64,000 bases of DNA from Isoetes taiwanensis (Eukaryota > Streptophyta > Lycopodiopsida > Isoetales > Isoetaceae): positions 10,061,284 to 10,125,283 of the forward strand of contig JAJEKV010000052.1 in NCBI GenBank assembly GCA_021234155.1. Direction: 5' to 3'. Under the pieces are notes generated by a model. The model had not been told where the DNA came from. It was given only the letters and a program-made list of their open reading frames with translations, and ran no database searches. How positions within the stretch are numbered: the stretch's first letter is position 1; each line of letters opens with the position of its first letter. Of this stretch, positions 1-10,209 are shown one piece after another. The position numbers and the translations under genes are program-made.

Positions 1-761
1 TTCGGATTCCAATCAAGGAGAACCCATTCAACCGAGGGCGGAGCAGGGGAATCAATCCCCGCTAAAGGGTATTGCTAATCAATAGGCAAGGAGTTCCTAT
101 CGGGGTTGGAGGCATGTGACCCTTCCCGTTTGGATGATTGACAAGGATTCTTCCTCGTCGACACCTTCATGTGACCAGCCTCTAATGAGACTACAACAAT
201 AGATTTGATAAAGGCTAAATGATGTTATTCATTCTTGCTCAGAATGATCGCCATACGACAGTCTCTAATTGGATAAAAGACAAGAATGCAGATCCATTTT
301 CCTTGACGTATTAAGCAAGACTACCACAGTCGTCGGATTCATTGATCCTATGGCCCAGATCGTATGTTGGGACATGTGAGCACCTCTCGTTTCGGTTATA
401 GTCATTTATGATTGGAGGCGCTTATGATTTTGAAATACTTAAGGTTTTGAGAGAATATCGAACGTCTATACAGCTTTGCCTAAGATTTTAGAATATGAAA
501 TACGGAGGCTCGAACCCTACCAAAATAACTCAATGTCCTAATAAGACTACTTTAACCAATATACCCAATGAGCTAATGTAATTATTTTTTATCTTGAATC
601 TATAATTTTTTTATAACAACCCATTCAATTGTTTTAGGGATATATAGTCTATGGTTTCAGGAATTGTTAATTTTTACATCCATATCAAACCCCCCTGAAC
701 CCCCTATTATTTTGCTACATATTGATAAAGGTTGCATAATGAGGCACTGCATTCAGACGAT
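1..761. other. AT-rich intergenic sequence
   Basis: No protein-coding exon could be supported here. Apart from the tRNA-like SINE head at 505-577 the stretch looks like anonymous intergenic plant DNA with many stops in all frames. Confidence 0.5.
505..577 (-). repeat. tRNA-derived SINE head (A and B boxes)
   Basis: Read on the minus strand, TAGCTCATTGG (575 to 565) matches a pol III A box. GGTTCGAGCC (516 to 507) matches the B-box consensus. The distance between them is tRNA-like. No cloverleaf with paired acceptor ends can be drawn, so this is better explained as the head of a tRNA-derived SINE or a decayed tRNA copy than as a working tRNA gene. The SINE body and tail could not be delimited. 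Confidence 0.42.
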
Positions 762-965
762 GGGATTATACTATACTTGCAAAATACCAAAGTTAGTAGA
801 AAGCAAACATCCATAAGATGCTCGATCAACTGCCCAATTGAACTAACTAAAAATGCCAATCGGTGGGATTATACTAAACTTGCAAAATACCAAAGTTAGT
901 AGAAAGCAAACATCATAAGATGCTCGATCAACTGCCCAATTGAACTAACAAAAAATGCCAATCAA
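762..965. repeat. Two tandem 102-bp repeats
   Basis: The segment starting GGGATTATACTATACTTGC at 762 is repeated from 864 with only a few substitutions and a 1-bp indel. Both copies continue through GCTCGATCAACTGCCC and end in AAAATGCCAATC. This is a recent local tandem duplication with no coding content. Confidence 0.85.
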
Positions 966-982
966 GTTTTATCACAGGATAG

Positions 983-1070
983 AATAAGAATAGTTTCTTA
1001 GTTACCAAATCTCTTTTTTATGGATATAATAAGAATAGTCTTTAGTTACCAAAACTCTTTTTTTATGGAC
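983..1070. repeat. Two tandem ~45-bp repeats
   Basis: AATAAGAATAGT...TTAGTTACCAAA...TTTTTATGGA occurs twice in a row (983-1026 and 1028-1070) with small differences in T-run length. It is non-coding. Confidence 0.75.
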
Positions 1071-1079
1071 ATGATCAAG

Positions 1080-2290
1080 CGAGAGGTTGGGGAAAAGTAC
1101 CAGGCTCTAAAAAATGAAGCAACTCAAAAAAAAGAGGCTATAAATTGTGCATTCAGCTAGGCTCTAAAAAAGGATGCAATTCAAAGAAAGGGACTATAAC
1201 CCGTTCTACAGTCAGGTGAGATCCCTCTCCACATATTTTATGATATCCCCTAGACCTTCCTCTCCTTCTGTGGTATCTCCTAGACTTTGAAGTGTGTAAG
1301 CTTTGGACGCTGAAATTTTGTTTCTTGAAATTGGCCTCTTATTTAGTAACATTACCACTGTTTTGTCTTGAGATGTAATAAAGGGTCCAGACCTATCTTT
1401 AATTGCTCTTAGACCCAATAAAGATTGTTCCATGCAAGGCCACACCCTCAAGTAGCATATCAGGTCCTCCTCAAGATGCTCGATGGGGGGAGTCGAGCAT
1501 AACACTTGTGTACGAGAAGACTGGCTTCCTAGAGCTCATGCTCTTTTTTGTTGAATTGCAAACGATGGCTTGATCAAAACCCACTTCTTTCCAAAAGAAT
1601 GCTCCTTTTTTTTTAGCTCCCAGTTCTTTACAACTATTAGTGCACTCTTACATAGGATATTGAGCTGCAGGGGAGTTGCCTTATTGAAAACTCAAGCACA
1701 TCTCTCTTAGACCACATTAAGTGAATCAAAATTGCATTAATTCCAAATATACTTCAAAAAAAAAAAATCAAAATCTTGAGATGCATTCATCATAAATTAA
1801 TTAAGAACAAACGTGGCCATTGAACGATAATGTCTCTCCTATGCACATGGGTCTAAGCACAGGCAAAAACTAGAAGGCAATGGCTTGCCTCAGAACACGC
1901 CAGTGGCTTGCCTATAGAACACAGACATAACAGAACAGATACAAGCATAATCAATAAATACACATAAATAAAGGTTTCAAAGAACACAAGAATCATATTG
2001 TTCGAAAGGAAATCCATTTCGCAGCAACCTTGCACACCAAAACTATTCTCTTACATTTTTTGCTACAATAACTTGTTCTCGCATTTATGGGATACGTTGT
2101 TCTGCTCGTCAAGAATGCTCAAAGGAAGACCCTTTAAATAGCAGGATTACTTAGATCTGCGAAGAAGTTGTAATTGGATTACTAGATGTCTAGCTCAAAG
2201 CATCCACACACGCCATCACACCATGCTGCAATCGCTTGCTATAAACAACAAATCCAAAAAAAGAAATAAACATGGCTTCATATCCAATAA
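1080..2290. other. Intergenic sequence without recognisable gene
   Basis: Only short open frames occur, such as a minus-strand 97-codon frame at 1212-1505 that resembles no family I recognise. A-rich and T-rich runs are scattered through it. I see no supported gene, RNA or complete mobile element. Confidence 0.5.
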
Positions 2291-2294
2291 AAGA

Positions 2295-2880
2295 GACCCT
2301 CTAATTTGGGACCGTTGATACCTATAACTCACCCTGATGGTGGCATTCGAAATGAGCATGTTTCATAGAGTCGGAGACACTCAACTGCATTAATCTTTCC
2401 CACAACTTCTTCCTAGGGATCGTGTCGAAAGCTTTGACAAAGTCCATAAAGCAGCAATACAAATCATATCATTTGTTTTTGTCTCCTCTATCAAGGCGCA
2501 CAATATGAAAATATGATCTATAATGAAGTGCTTCAATATAATCCCTACTTTGTTTCGCACCTCCGTTTCCTCTGCCCATGCCATCAATTGCTGCTCAAGA
2601 ATTTTGGCCAACAGTGAGCTGACAGCAGGACAGTGAGGATCATCGATCTTATGTATATAGAAACCACTCTGCTTGATCCATTGTGCAAGGAAGCCTTCCA
2701 GAAGGGCTCTGTTGAATAGATGGGTAAGGACGGGGGCAATCTGTGGCCCAACCCACTACAACAGTTTTACCTGCATGCAGGTCGTCTAAATCTATAGCCT
2801 CGCCATTTGCAAGACGTTGCAAGCCTTTAGTGACATCTGCCTCTGTTACAACTAGTGCAGGGCCTATTTGTATTGGCATG
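2295..2880 (-). pseudogene. LINE reverse transcriptase fragment
   Basis: On the minus strand, 2879 to 2649 encodes a segment with EADVTKGLQRLANGEAIDLD, like the linker before the RT fingers in plant and animal LINEs. Further on, 2611 to 2390 encodes KILEQQLMAWAEE and then IDHIFILCALIEETK, the pattern around the conserved 'DHIF.LR.LIEE' helix of LINE RTs. The two parts lie in different frames, and the catalytic [FY]xDD region is absent. It is an old, truncated, frameshifted copy and does not belong to the better preserved LINE at 34-37.6 kb. Confidence 0.6.
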
Positions 2881-2979
2881 TCACTAGAACTCCATTAGGA
2901 TTGTAGACCTATGTCAAATATTTCTCCTACTGCTTTGTAGAGGTGTTACTAATAGGTTGAATCGTTTCTACAGTACAAT

Positions 2980-3800
2980 AGTATTGGAATCTGCCAAGGG
3001 TACCCACTCTCTTTCACATTGTTTGAATTGGACATTGATCGGCTTGAGGACTGGCTTATATAGAATGGAGATGAAAGGCCAGGCTTGCTCATCATATAAT
3101 TTTCCAACTAATATATGTGGATAACATGGACCTCTTAGCTTACACCTCAGCAAGTATGCATCAACATTTAGATGCACAAAGTACTCTTTGCTAGGCCACT
3201 AGAATGTACGTCAATTTCGAAAAAGTGCGTCTGGTGTCATCTTTGAGGCAACAGAGGCAGCCTTGCTTTATTTACCAAGATTAAGTTGTAGAAATAGTGC
3301 AAAAGTATAAATAAATAACTAGGGGTGGAGTTCACTACTACTACGTATTAGAGGACTTGTATTAGACAAGGTGTGATGACAGGTTGGAAGGTCCTATATG
3401 CAATGCAGAATAACTGTCACAGAGAAGAGCTTTATGACTGGTCATATCAGTCGCACTTGTTCAGGGTGTTGGTAGAGCTAGTGCTGTTGTATGCAATGGA
3501 AGTGGAAGCTACTTACATCACTTTTCACTTGGGAGGGCTCGGAACGAGTACAATCCTTTTCGACTCGAGCATTGGAATCAAGTCCGCGATCCTGTATCAA
3601 ATTGTTATGCAAAAGATCAGGTTCCTACTTCTTTAAATAACTACCCTGGAATGTCAAATAATATATTGTCAACTTGTGGTAAATATGGAAAACTCACACC
3701 TTTCAAACCTCGCCTACATAATGGCCATGGGTCCACAGCTACTTAAAGCTTGCTAGAAGGAGAAACAAGTCATATGGTTCTCCAGATGGAATGTTCAGGA
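2980..3800. repeat. Diverged direct repeat, copy 1
   Basis: Several blocks recur in the same order about 1.4 kb downstream: CTTTCACATTGTTTGAAT, then TACCAAGATTAAGTTGT, then ATATTGTCAACTTGTGGTAA followed by GCTAGAAGGAGAAACAA. The partner copy is 4400-5230. Identity between blocks is only moderate, so this is an old duplication or two members of one dispersed repeat. No coding function is recognised. Confidence 0.6.
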
Positions 3801-4399
3801 ACAGGTGGGCATAAAAGCGTATAACAATGTAGATCGTAGTTGGCTAAAATAGATAAATAGTACTTTTATGTCATACCACAATAATGGTTGGCAACAACAG
3901 TGGTTGGTGGCTCGAGAATATATGCTTAGGTCTTTTCATTGTACTTTGCAGAATAAAACTTGTCTTCCTATCAAATTGGTATTTTTTTTTTTTTTTTTGA
4001 AGAAGTTTACCTAGCACAATATATTAAAAGCCCGGTAATGTTAAAAAGCAAGTGAGGAGGAACACACAACGCCCCAAAGAGGCATTACCTCGACACTCCA
4101 AAACCACAACTTTTAACTCATTTAAATTAAAGCCCGACCATCACCATCTACCACACCCAAGAAGTCCCGCCAAATGGAAAACTTAGCTCTACTAATCCAG
4201 GGAACACCAAAAATATATTGAAATAGCTTGTACAAAATTAACACCATTAAGTATATTCTCTCAAATACAATAGTATTTTGCAAACCTTAAAATCAACCAC
4301 ACAAAACCAAGCCATGCATACCCCGGATGCAAGGATGGCTATGTACGTCTGGATCTTGGAATAAAGGGATATACATGAAGCGGCAATTGTTGGCTATTC

Positions 4400-5230
4400 A
4401 ATCTCTTTCACATTGTTTGAATCGGGCAACACGCAGGTGAGGGCATAAAACGGAGATGAATGCTCTTGCTCTCACGATGAAGAGCCACAATAAAGGGCAA
4501 AGAGGGCTCACATGGCTTAACCTAAAGTATTAAACTCAACAAGGACATTCACAAAGTCTCCGGTGCACCACACGCCAGAGAAGCACCCGAACCTTTGGTG
4601 GGAAAGAGCTCCATGTCCACGTGTCATCTTTCGAGGCAAGGCTGAGAGACCACTTTTACCAAGATTAAGTTGTCATGAATAGCCAAAGTATAAACAAACC
4701 GCACAAGGTGAAGATACAACATCTGGATGAACCTTCCAAAGGACCACATCACCACAGGGACTATGGGTATGTGTAGACAAGGTTGCCACTTGTTCCCTAT
4801 ATGCAATCCAGCGCCCCTTGAGGCCCGGCGAGCTCGAAAGAACTAGAAGAGACTGGTCATGACCATCCCAATACCAATCCTCCAAGGTGAGTAGAGTTGG
4901 TGAATCTTTTCGCCTCCAATGGAAGCGTCCAGAGCACTTACAGATGGCGACCAAGGGGAGGGCTCAAAGGGGTAGAGGAACCCCAAGAAAGGAGAAGATT
5001 GGAATCAAGCCCGAGGTATCAAATTGTTATGGAAGAGCATCGCCGCGTGATCCTACTTAACACCCAAATGAGCTAAAGGGGATGCATGTGGAAATATATT
5101 GTCAACTTGTGGTAAATATGGAAACTCTCACACAGACGACTTTCAAAATGCCACACAATGGCGATGGATTGCCACAATAGCTAGAAGGAGAAACAATGCT
5201 CCATATGAGCGGCTCCAATGGAAACTTAGA
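4400..5230. repeat. Diverged direct repeat, copy 2
   Basis: Partner of 2980-3800, with the same ordered blocks (CTTTCACATTGTTTGAAT, TACCAAGATTAAGTTGTC, ATATTGTCAACTTGTGGTAA, CTAGAAGGAGAAACAA). A long T run followed by GAAGAAGTTTACCTAG at 3980-4015 separates the copies and may be the end of a reverse-oriented retroposon. Confidence 0.6.
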
Positions 5231-5349
5231 GACCAACACCTTACTATAAAAGTGCCAAATCCAATGGTAGCCCCCATCGTGCGGACACTTCCACCAAGCC
5301 ACTTAAACAACCGCCCCTTCATCATGCCATACACAAAATTTTGAACAAT

Positions 5350-6540
5350 CTTATCCAAAGCTTTGTATCTTACCCTGGGGAGCTAACGCCGAGAATCTTT
5401 GTATACACATAGGTGCTACAAATTTGTACTTGGACTTAAAATAGTGATCCTACCAAATTGGTATTGAAGCATGGAATTGGAATCTTTGAAGTAAAGGATA
5501 CATCATGAAGAGATTAGAGCTCGCTAAGGTTACTCATGGGTATTTTAATAACCATTCCCTATGGCATTGGTATATGCATTTCCCACCATTTAAAATGGTT
5601 TGCATTTTTATCCTATTTTATTGTCAAAAATAGCAAGTGATAGTGGTTGATTTGTTAGAAAATCATACTGTCAAGAAGTACAACACAGGTTTATAGTTAG
5701 AAATTTCGCTTTGAACGCCAGCTTCAAATCACAAGTATGCAGTTAGTGTGCTTGTGTTGTGCTATTGAGTGTGCTTTTGTTTGCCTTGTGCTATGAGTAT
5801 ATTTCCCCATGAGGATCCTAAAAGAGAAGGTAGCATTAAATACTACATTTTTTACCTATAACTATATATCAGATAGATAAAAATGATACTGCAAGGGGGA
5901 GGGAGGGGCCTCCCGGGGAGGGGGGGGAGGGCGCCGCATATGAGATGAGAGATTATGAGAGATAATTGAGGGAGGAGAGATATGAAGAGATGGTGTGGGG
6001 TTAAAAAAAATGCACTCTCTCCAATTAATGGTTAGGGGCATTCCAATTGTTAACATTTTCGTAACAATTTGACTGTCGAAACCATCTTCTTGACGCGGGG
6101 AAATAGGGGAGAACAAGGAGCTTGTTCGATTCGTCAGTCGGTCTCTTCTTCCACATATTCCTCCAAACTTTAGGTAAATAGTAGTATCAATTAAACTAGT
6201 AATGCATATTTTGTGTTGAAATGCATTTCAAATGAAATTCAGACGAAACAGATGAAATCCACTTCAAGAGCAACTAGACCGTTGCTTCCAGCAATCAGCA
6301 ATAGAGAAAAAAATACCTCCAAGACATTATTCAAGAATTACTGGTGCAATTGGCAACCTACTGTAGTAACTAGAAATTCTATGGCAAACAAGCCGACTAT
6401 GGTAACTGAAAATTCCTTTGCAATTGTTGCAAGTAATAACGTAGTTAGCATACCTTGGCATACCTCAGAAGATAAAGAAAAGCAAGCACGCTGTTGAGTG
6501 GTCAGACAATGCTACCTTTTTCTTTTTTTTTCTTTTTTTC
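5350..6540. other. Intergenic sequence, no gene recognised
   Basis: Contains a G-rich patch near 5895-5935 and an unassigned 94-codon plus-strand frame at 6213-6497 rich in N, T and S. The stretch ends in a long pyrimidine tract (6511-6552) directly before the first copy of the reverse-transcriptase element. Confidence 0.45.
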
Positions 6541-7093
6541 TTTTTTTTTTTTATATAGTTATGATTTCCGCTATGTAGGTCATGATCATCTTCTATCTTG
6601 TATGATGATATATGCACTCCCCTTGTTTTCATTTCTGAAAAATTCATATGTCACAGTTTCTATTTTAGAACATTTTCATGTTCCATATCCCCTTCTTCAT
6701 ATCGATTCATTCTTCATCTTTAGGGTGGTGTTTGACTTAACTCCTATAATGGTTTCCTTTCCACATATTTGATAATTTACCCTTTTGCTCTATTGCTTTA
6801 ATTTTTATGTTCTTTTTCCCTTATTTTTTTCCTTTAATTTCTTCTTTTTTTTTTCCTAGTCTCTTTCTTGAAGTTAGGTTTTCGTTCTCAGCTCCGTTGC
6901 TCTCACGATGGCCGCCGATGTGTCCTTAACCTTTCTCTCTCTGCCAGCCCTTGTACGGTGGCTTCAAGTTCCTTGGACAGTGATTCGCCAGCTATGTAAG
7001 TCTATAAATTGGGTTCATTTGCAAGTTTTGTTCTTCTGCTCTGTGGAGTTCCACATTTCGGCCATAGCTTGGAAGCTAGGCCCTGAAGTTTGT

Positions 7094-7885
7094 ATGGGAA
7101 GGAAGAAAGGCGGCTTCAATAAAGCCACATTGATCAGGATGGAGGAAGAACTTCATAGGAAGGACTTCATCAGGTGTAATAATTGGCTTCTATCTCATTG
7201 TTTCCTTCAAATGGGTGGGGGCATTTGGCGACAAAAGAAAGGCATCCCTATGGGTTTTTCGTGCAGCCCTGCTTGGTGTAACTTGTATCTAGCCTGGTAT
7301 GAACTTAGATTCATTATGAAACTTGCCCATCTTAATAGGGTCGTTGACATTCCTAGGTTCCAATTTGCTTTTAGATATATTGATGACTTGTGCATAATTA
7401 ATGGTGGAGATCTCTTGGAGTTCTTCTCTATTCAATCTGATTGCACTGTTTACAATATGTTCCATCTGGGGATTAAAAATGAAACAGTTTATAGAGGAGA
7501 TTCCAAGGTCGGCCACATGATTAATTTCCTCAATGTTACTGTACAAGTTCTTGACCCTAATATTGGCTCATTTCAGTATACCAGATATGATAAGAGGAGA
7601 AATCTGGATTTCCCTGTGTTTAAGTTTATCAAAGCTAGTGGGTGCAGACCCTATGGCCAGGCTTGCAAAGTGATAATTTCACAGGTCTTCCCTTATGTTT
7701 ATGCTCATTCAAACTTGCAAAAGGCAGTTACAGACATTTGTGACCTGATCAAAGCTTTCTGCATCAATGGTTTTGTAAAGAAGGACTTGATAAGAATTGT
7801 TCTCAATACATTGAAGAATAACAATTTTCCAGGCTTACCATTCGATATTGAGGACGTCTCAAGATCTCTCATAAAAATGATGTAA
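7094..7885 (+). CDS. Reverse transcriptase (YIDD type, Penelope-like), internally deleted ORF
   Basis: RNA-dependent DNA polymerase fragment. I chose the ATG at 7094 (MGRKKGGF...) because the 62 upstream codons contain a splice-donor-like GTAAGT and look like leader; an in-frame ATG at 6908 is the alternative. After 19 N-terminal residues the frame joins the palm of an RT. Motif 4 reads GIPMGFSCSPAWCNLYL, and the catalytic motif is FRYIDDLCII (about 7370-7395). These are followed by the FLNVTV strand and a thumb with YDKRRNLDFPV and a C-terminal 'F..NGFVKKDLIRIVL' helix. Fingers motifs 1-3 are missing and no GIY-YIG endonuclease follows, so the copy cannot be autonomous. Family assignment (Penelope-like or a related single-ORF RT group) is from motif memory only. 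Confidence 0.62.
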   Translation: MGRKKGGFNKATLIRMEEELHRKDFIRCNNWLLSHCFLQMGGGIWRQKKGIPMGFSCSPAWCNLYLAWYELRFIMKLAHLNRVVDIPRFQFAFRYIDDLCIINGGDLLEFFSIQSDCTVYNMFHLGIKNETVYRGDSKVGHMINFLNVTVQVLDPNIGSFQYTRYDKRRNLDFPVFKFIKASGCRPYGQACKVIISQVFPYVYAHSNLQKAVTDICDLIKAFCINGFVKKDLIRIVLNTLKNNNFPGLPFDIEDVSRSLIKMM

Positions 7886-7930
7886 GTCATTTGTTTCTCA
7901 AATTCTAGTGAGTAGTTCCTTACGGGTCAG

Positions 7931-8015
7931 GTAGGGCCCCTGTGTTACAGCAGGGCCCTACTCTCCCTGTTGTAACAATTTAGGTATTCCATATGGATAT
8001 CAGGTGCCCCCTGAT
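7931..8015 (+). other. Strongly structured 3' region with competing hairpins
   Basis: Starting 45 nt after the RT stop, GTAGGGCCC (7931-7939) pairs perfectly with GGGCCCTAC (7953-7961). The inner stem CTGT/ACAG extends it, leaving a GTT loop and a 2-nt bulge. An alternative stem shares the same bases: TGTTACAGCAGGG (7943-7955) pairs with CCCTGTTGTAACA (7965-7977) with one mismatch. A third hairpin, ATCAGG/CCTGAT, lies at 7999-8015. Such density of stems suggests an RNA structure acting in 3'-end recognition or cleavage of the element RNA. That function is inference. Confidence 0.6.
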
Positions 8016-8030
8016 CTGCGGTTGGTGGAA

Positions 8031-8960
8031 GGTTTTTTTATATAGTTATGATTTCCTCTATGTAGGTCATGATCATCTTCTATCTTGTATGATGATATAT
8101 GCACTCCCCTTGTTTTCATTTCTGAAAAATTTATATGTCACAGTTTCTATTTTAGAACATTTTCATGTTCCATATCCTCTTCTTCATATCGATTCATTCT
8201 TCATCTTTAGGGTGGTGTTTGACTTAACTCCTATAATGGTTTCCTTTCCACATATTTGATAATTTACCCTTTTGCTCTATTGCTTTAATTTTTATGTTCT
8301 TTTTCCCTTATTTTTTTTCCCTTTAATTTCTTCTTCTTTTTTTCCTAGTCTCTTTCTTGAAGTTAGGTTTTCGTTCTCAGCTCCGTTGCTCTCACGATGG
8401 CCGCCGATGTGTCCTTAACCTTTCTCTCTCTGCCAGCCCTTGTACGGTGGCTTCAAGTTCCTTGGACAGTGATTCGCCAGCTATGTAAGTCTATAAATTG
8501 GGTTCATTTGCAAGTTTTGTTCTTCTGCTCTGTGGAGTTCCACATTTCGGCCATAGCTTGGAAGCTAGGCCCTGAAGTTTGTATGGGAAGGAAGAAAGGC
8601 GGCTTCAATAAAGCCACATTGATCAGGATGGAGGAAGAAAAGCTGAAAGCTGAAAAAAGGAAAAAGATATTTGATTACCACAGGCCTGCGAAAATCCCTG
8701 GATCAGCCAAGAACCCTATCAATCTTGAAGGTGCAGCCAGTTCTCCTCAAGTTGCAGCAGACCCCATTTCGGTTCCTATATCTGTTCCATGCTCTTCAAT
8801 TAATGTGGATGTGGCTCCAGCATTAGATCATATTGCCCCTACTGTCCCTGCTCCTGGAGTTCTGCTGGGCGAATCTTCTCTTAAGGTTCTTAATCTCCTG
8901 GCCCAAAATCTTACCCTTTCGATTTTAATAGCCTTATGTCTTCCCCTTTTTTTCTTCTGA
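8031..8960 (+). mobile_element. YIDD reverse-transcriptase element, copy 2 (5' part)
   Basis: The first ~610 bp repeat the leader of copy 1 with a handful of differences. The copy then continues into the ORF region that copy 1 lost, and no RT motifs follow within the next 2 kb. So copy 2 preserves the N-terminal coding part but is truncated or interrupted before the polymerase. Confidence 0.55.
8583..8960 (+). CDS. N-terminal ORF region of the YIDD-RT element
   Basis: Begins MGRKKGGFNKATLIRMEEE, identical to the N terminus of the copy-1 RT ORF. It continues with a lysine/glutamate-rich stretch (EKLKAEKRKKIFDYHRPAK) and a proline/serine/valine-rich low-complexity linker (repeated PISVP). It ends at a stop near 8958 after a hydrophobic tail that is probably read-through into non-coding T-rich DNA. 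I recognise no domain. A basic N-terminal region before an RT could bind RNA, but that is inference. Same GTAAGT-containing leader as copy 1, hence the same start choice. Confidence 0.5.
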   Translation: MGRKKGGFNKATLIRMEEEKLKAEKRKKIFDYHRPAKIPGSAKNPINLEGAASSPQVAADPISVPISVPCSSINVDVAPALDHIAPTVPAPGVLLGESSLKVLNLLAQNLTLSILIALCLPLFFF

Positions 8961-10197
8961 TTGTTCTCTTCTTCTGGTATTTGATCCTCAGACATCTTTA
9001 GATTACTCTCTAGGTCGTTTTATAAATTGGTGTTTCTCAGATATTTCCTCTAAATTCGATCTTCAGATCTTCTAGGTTTAGATCTGATAATGGCTTTCTT
9101 TCATTTTGTATTTTCCTGGGCTCTATCTTGTTTTTCCTTTAATAGTTTCTCCTTCTTCTGTGTCATCTTTATAACCTTGTGGTATTTAGTGCCCTTATAT
9201 CTCTGCCTTATTTTTGCGAGACTAATTTGCTATCCTATGCACTGACTTGTCTCTTAGTTCTCTAGTTAAGTTAGGTCATATACTCATTTGTCTCATATCT
9301 GTCTTCTTATTGTAGTTTGGGATCATTCATATTTTATCCTGTTTAATTTAGACAGCCTATTCCATTCTTTTAACACTGTATTTCTTTCTTTTATCAGTTT
9401 TTTGTTATAGTAGATATTTATCTGGGTTAATTCATCTCAGGAGAGTTTTAACAAAATCTATAATGCTAAGTGCTTATCCTTAAATTTGTTTATCTTGTTA
9501 GATAAGTTATGTTCATGTGTCCTTTGTGTTCATATTTTCATGTATTTCTTTCTGTGTTTATTTCCTTTGTCACTTTCCTAAAGTGTAAATATATATCTGG
9601 TTTCTTTTTATTATGTTCCTTTTGTATACGGCTTATACTGTTCTAAATTTCCACCAAGGCTGTCTTATTTAGATCTAGCTCTTATATGTTTCTACCTTTT
9701 TAGTCTAGTACCCTTGTGGTGCATGCCATCTTTTAATTATATCCTTTTCTGTTAGGTTTTCTAGCTATTCCTCTCTCTATTTCAGTTTATTCTTTTGTTT
9801 TCAGTCCGCTATTATATTGTTTTTAGCCTTCAATTTAAGCTTGTTGCTGCTTTCTGTTCAGATCATCACCCGGTTATGCAGATATTCAAATTCACTGTTT
9901 ATCGTTGGCAGGAAGTTTGTTCATGACTTTGTTGTTGTTTTTCATCTTAAAAATGTTCTAGTCTGCATTAATCTTTCATGCTATTCTGCTGCAAAAGTGG
10001 CCCTGTTCTTATTTTACTATTTGCTTTCTGATTTTTACTTGCTGGAGCTTCTTTAGTATCAAAGTTCATTGTTGTCATCCTTTGTTTCTATTAAATGCTG
10101 TGGTGAAAGGCGTTAAGCTGGATGTGTTCAATGCTTACCTGTAATGGCTTTAGCAGTTACCCATTAGGCTAACTTGCTTCTGGTTCTGTTGCAGGTA
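8961..10197 (+). other. T-rich intron-like tract ending in a TTGCAG acceptor
   Basis: About 1.2 kb of pyrimidine-rich DNA without coding potential ends in CTTCTGGTTCTGTTGCAG followed by GTAACCGAACCC at about 10180-10210. The same ending (CTCTGGTTCTACTGCAG then GTAACCGAAC) recurs at 51670-51690 inside the insertion in element B's LTR. The shared motif suggests that both belong to one dispersed family, either a transcript 3' exon or a mobile-element end. Confidence 0.45.
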
Positions 10198-10209
10198 ACC
10201 GAACCCATC

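Larger units (their letters stand above)
6541..8030 (+). mobile_element. YIDD reverse-transcriptase element, copy 1 (internally deleted)
   Basis: About 610 bp of leader (6541-7150) is repeated nearly identically at 8031-8640. In this copy the sequence leaves the shared part after ATGGAGGAAGAA and enters a reverse-transcriptase C-terminal region, then a structured 3' end. Copy 2 starts directly behind it. I read this as two head-to-tail copies of one element, copy 1 having lost the middle of its ORF. Head-to-tail partial copies are typical of Penelope-like elements. The leader contains a GTAAGT donor near 6996, so part of it may be spliced. Confidence 0.6.

Noticed and set aside
505-577. Functional tRNA gene
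   Set aside because: A and B boxes are present but the arms do not pair into a cloverleaf; kept as a SINE head.
6494-6772. Plus-strand ORF beginning with phenylalanine runs
   Set aside because: It reads through a pyrimidine tract, and the same sequence in copy 2 serves as leader.
7940-8020. Hammerhead ribozyme in the 3' region of the YIDD-RT element
   Set aside because: CTGAT occurs near 8011, but the CTGANGA and GAAA core strands are absent in workable spacing. The region is reported only as structured.
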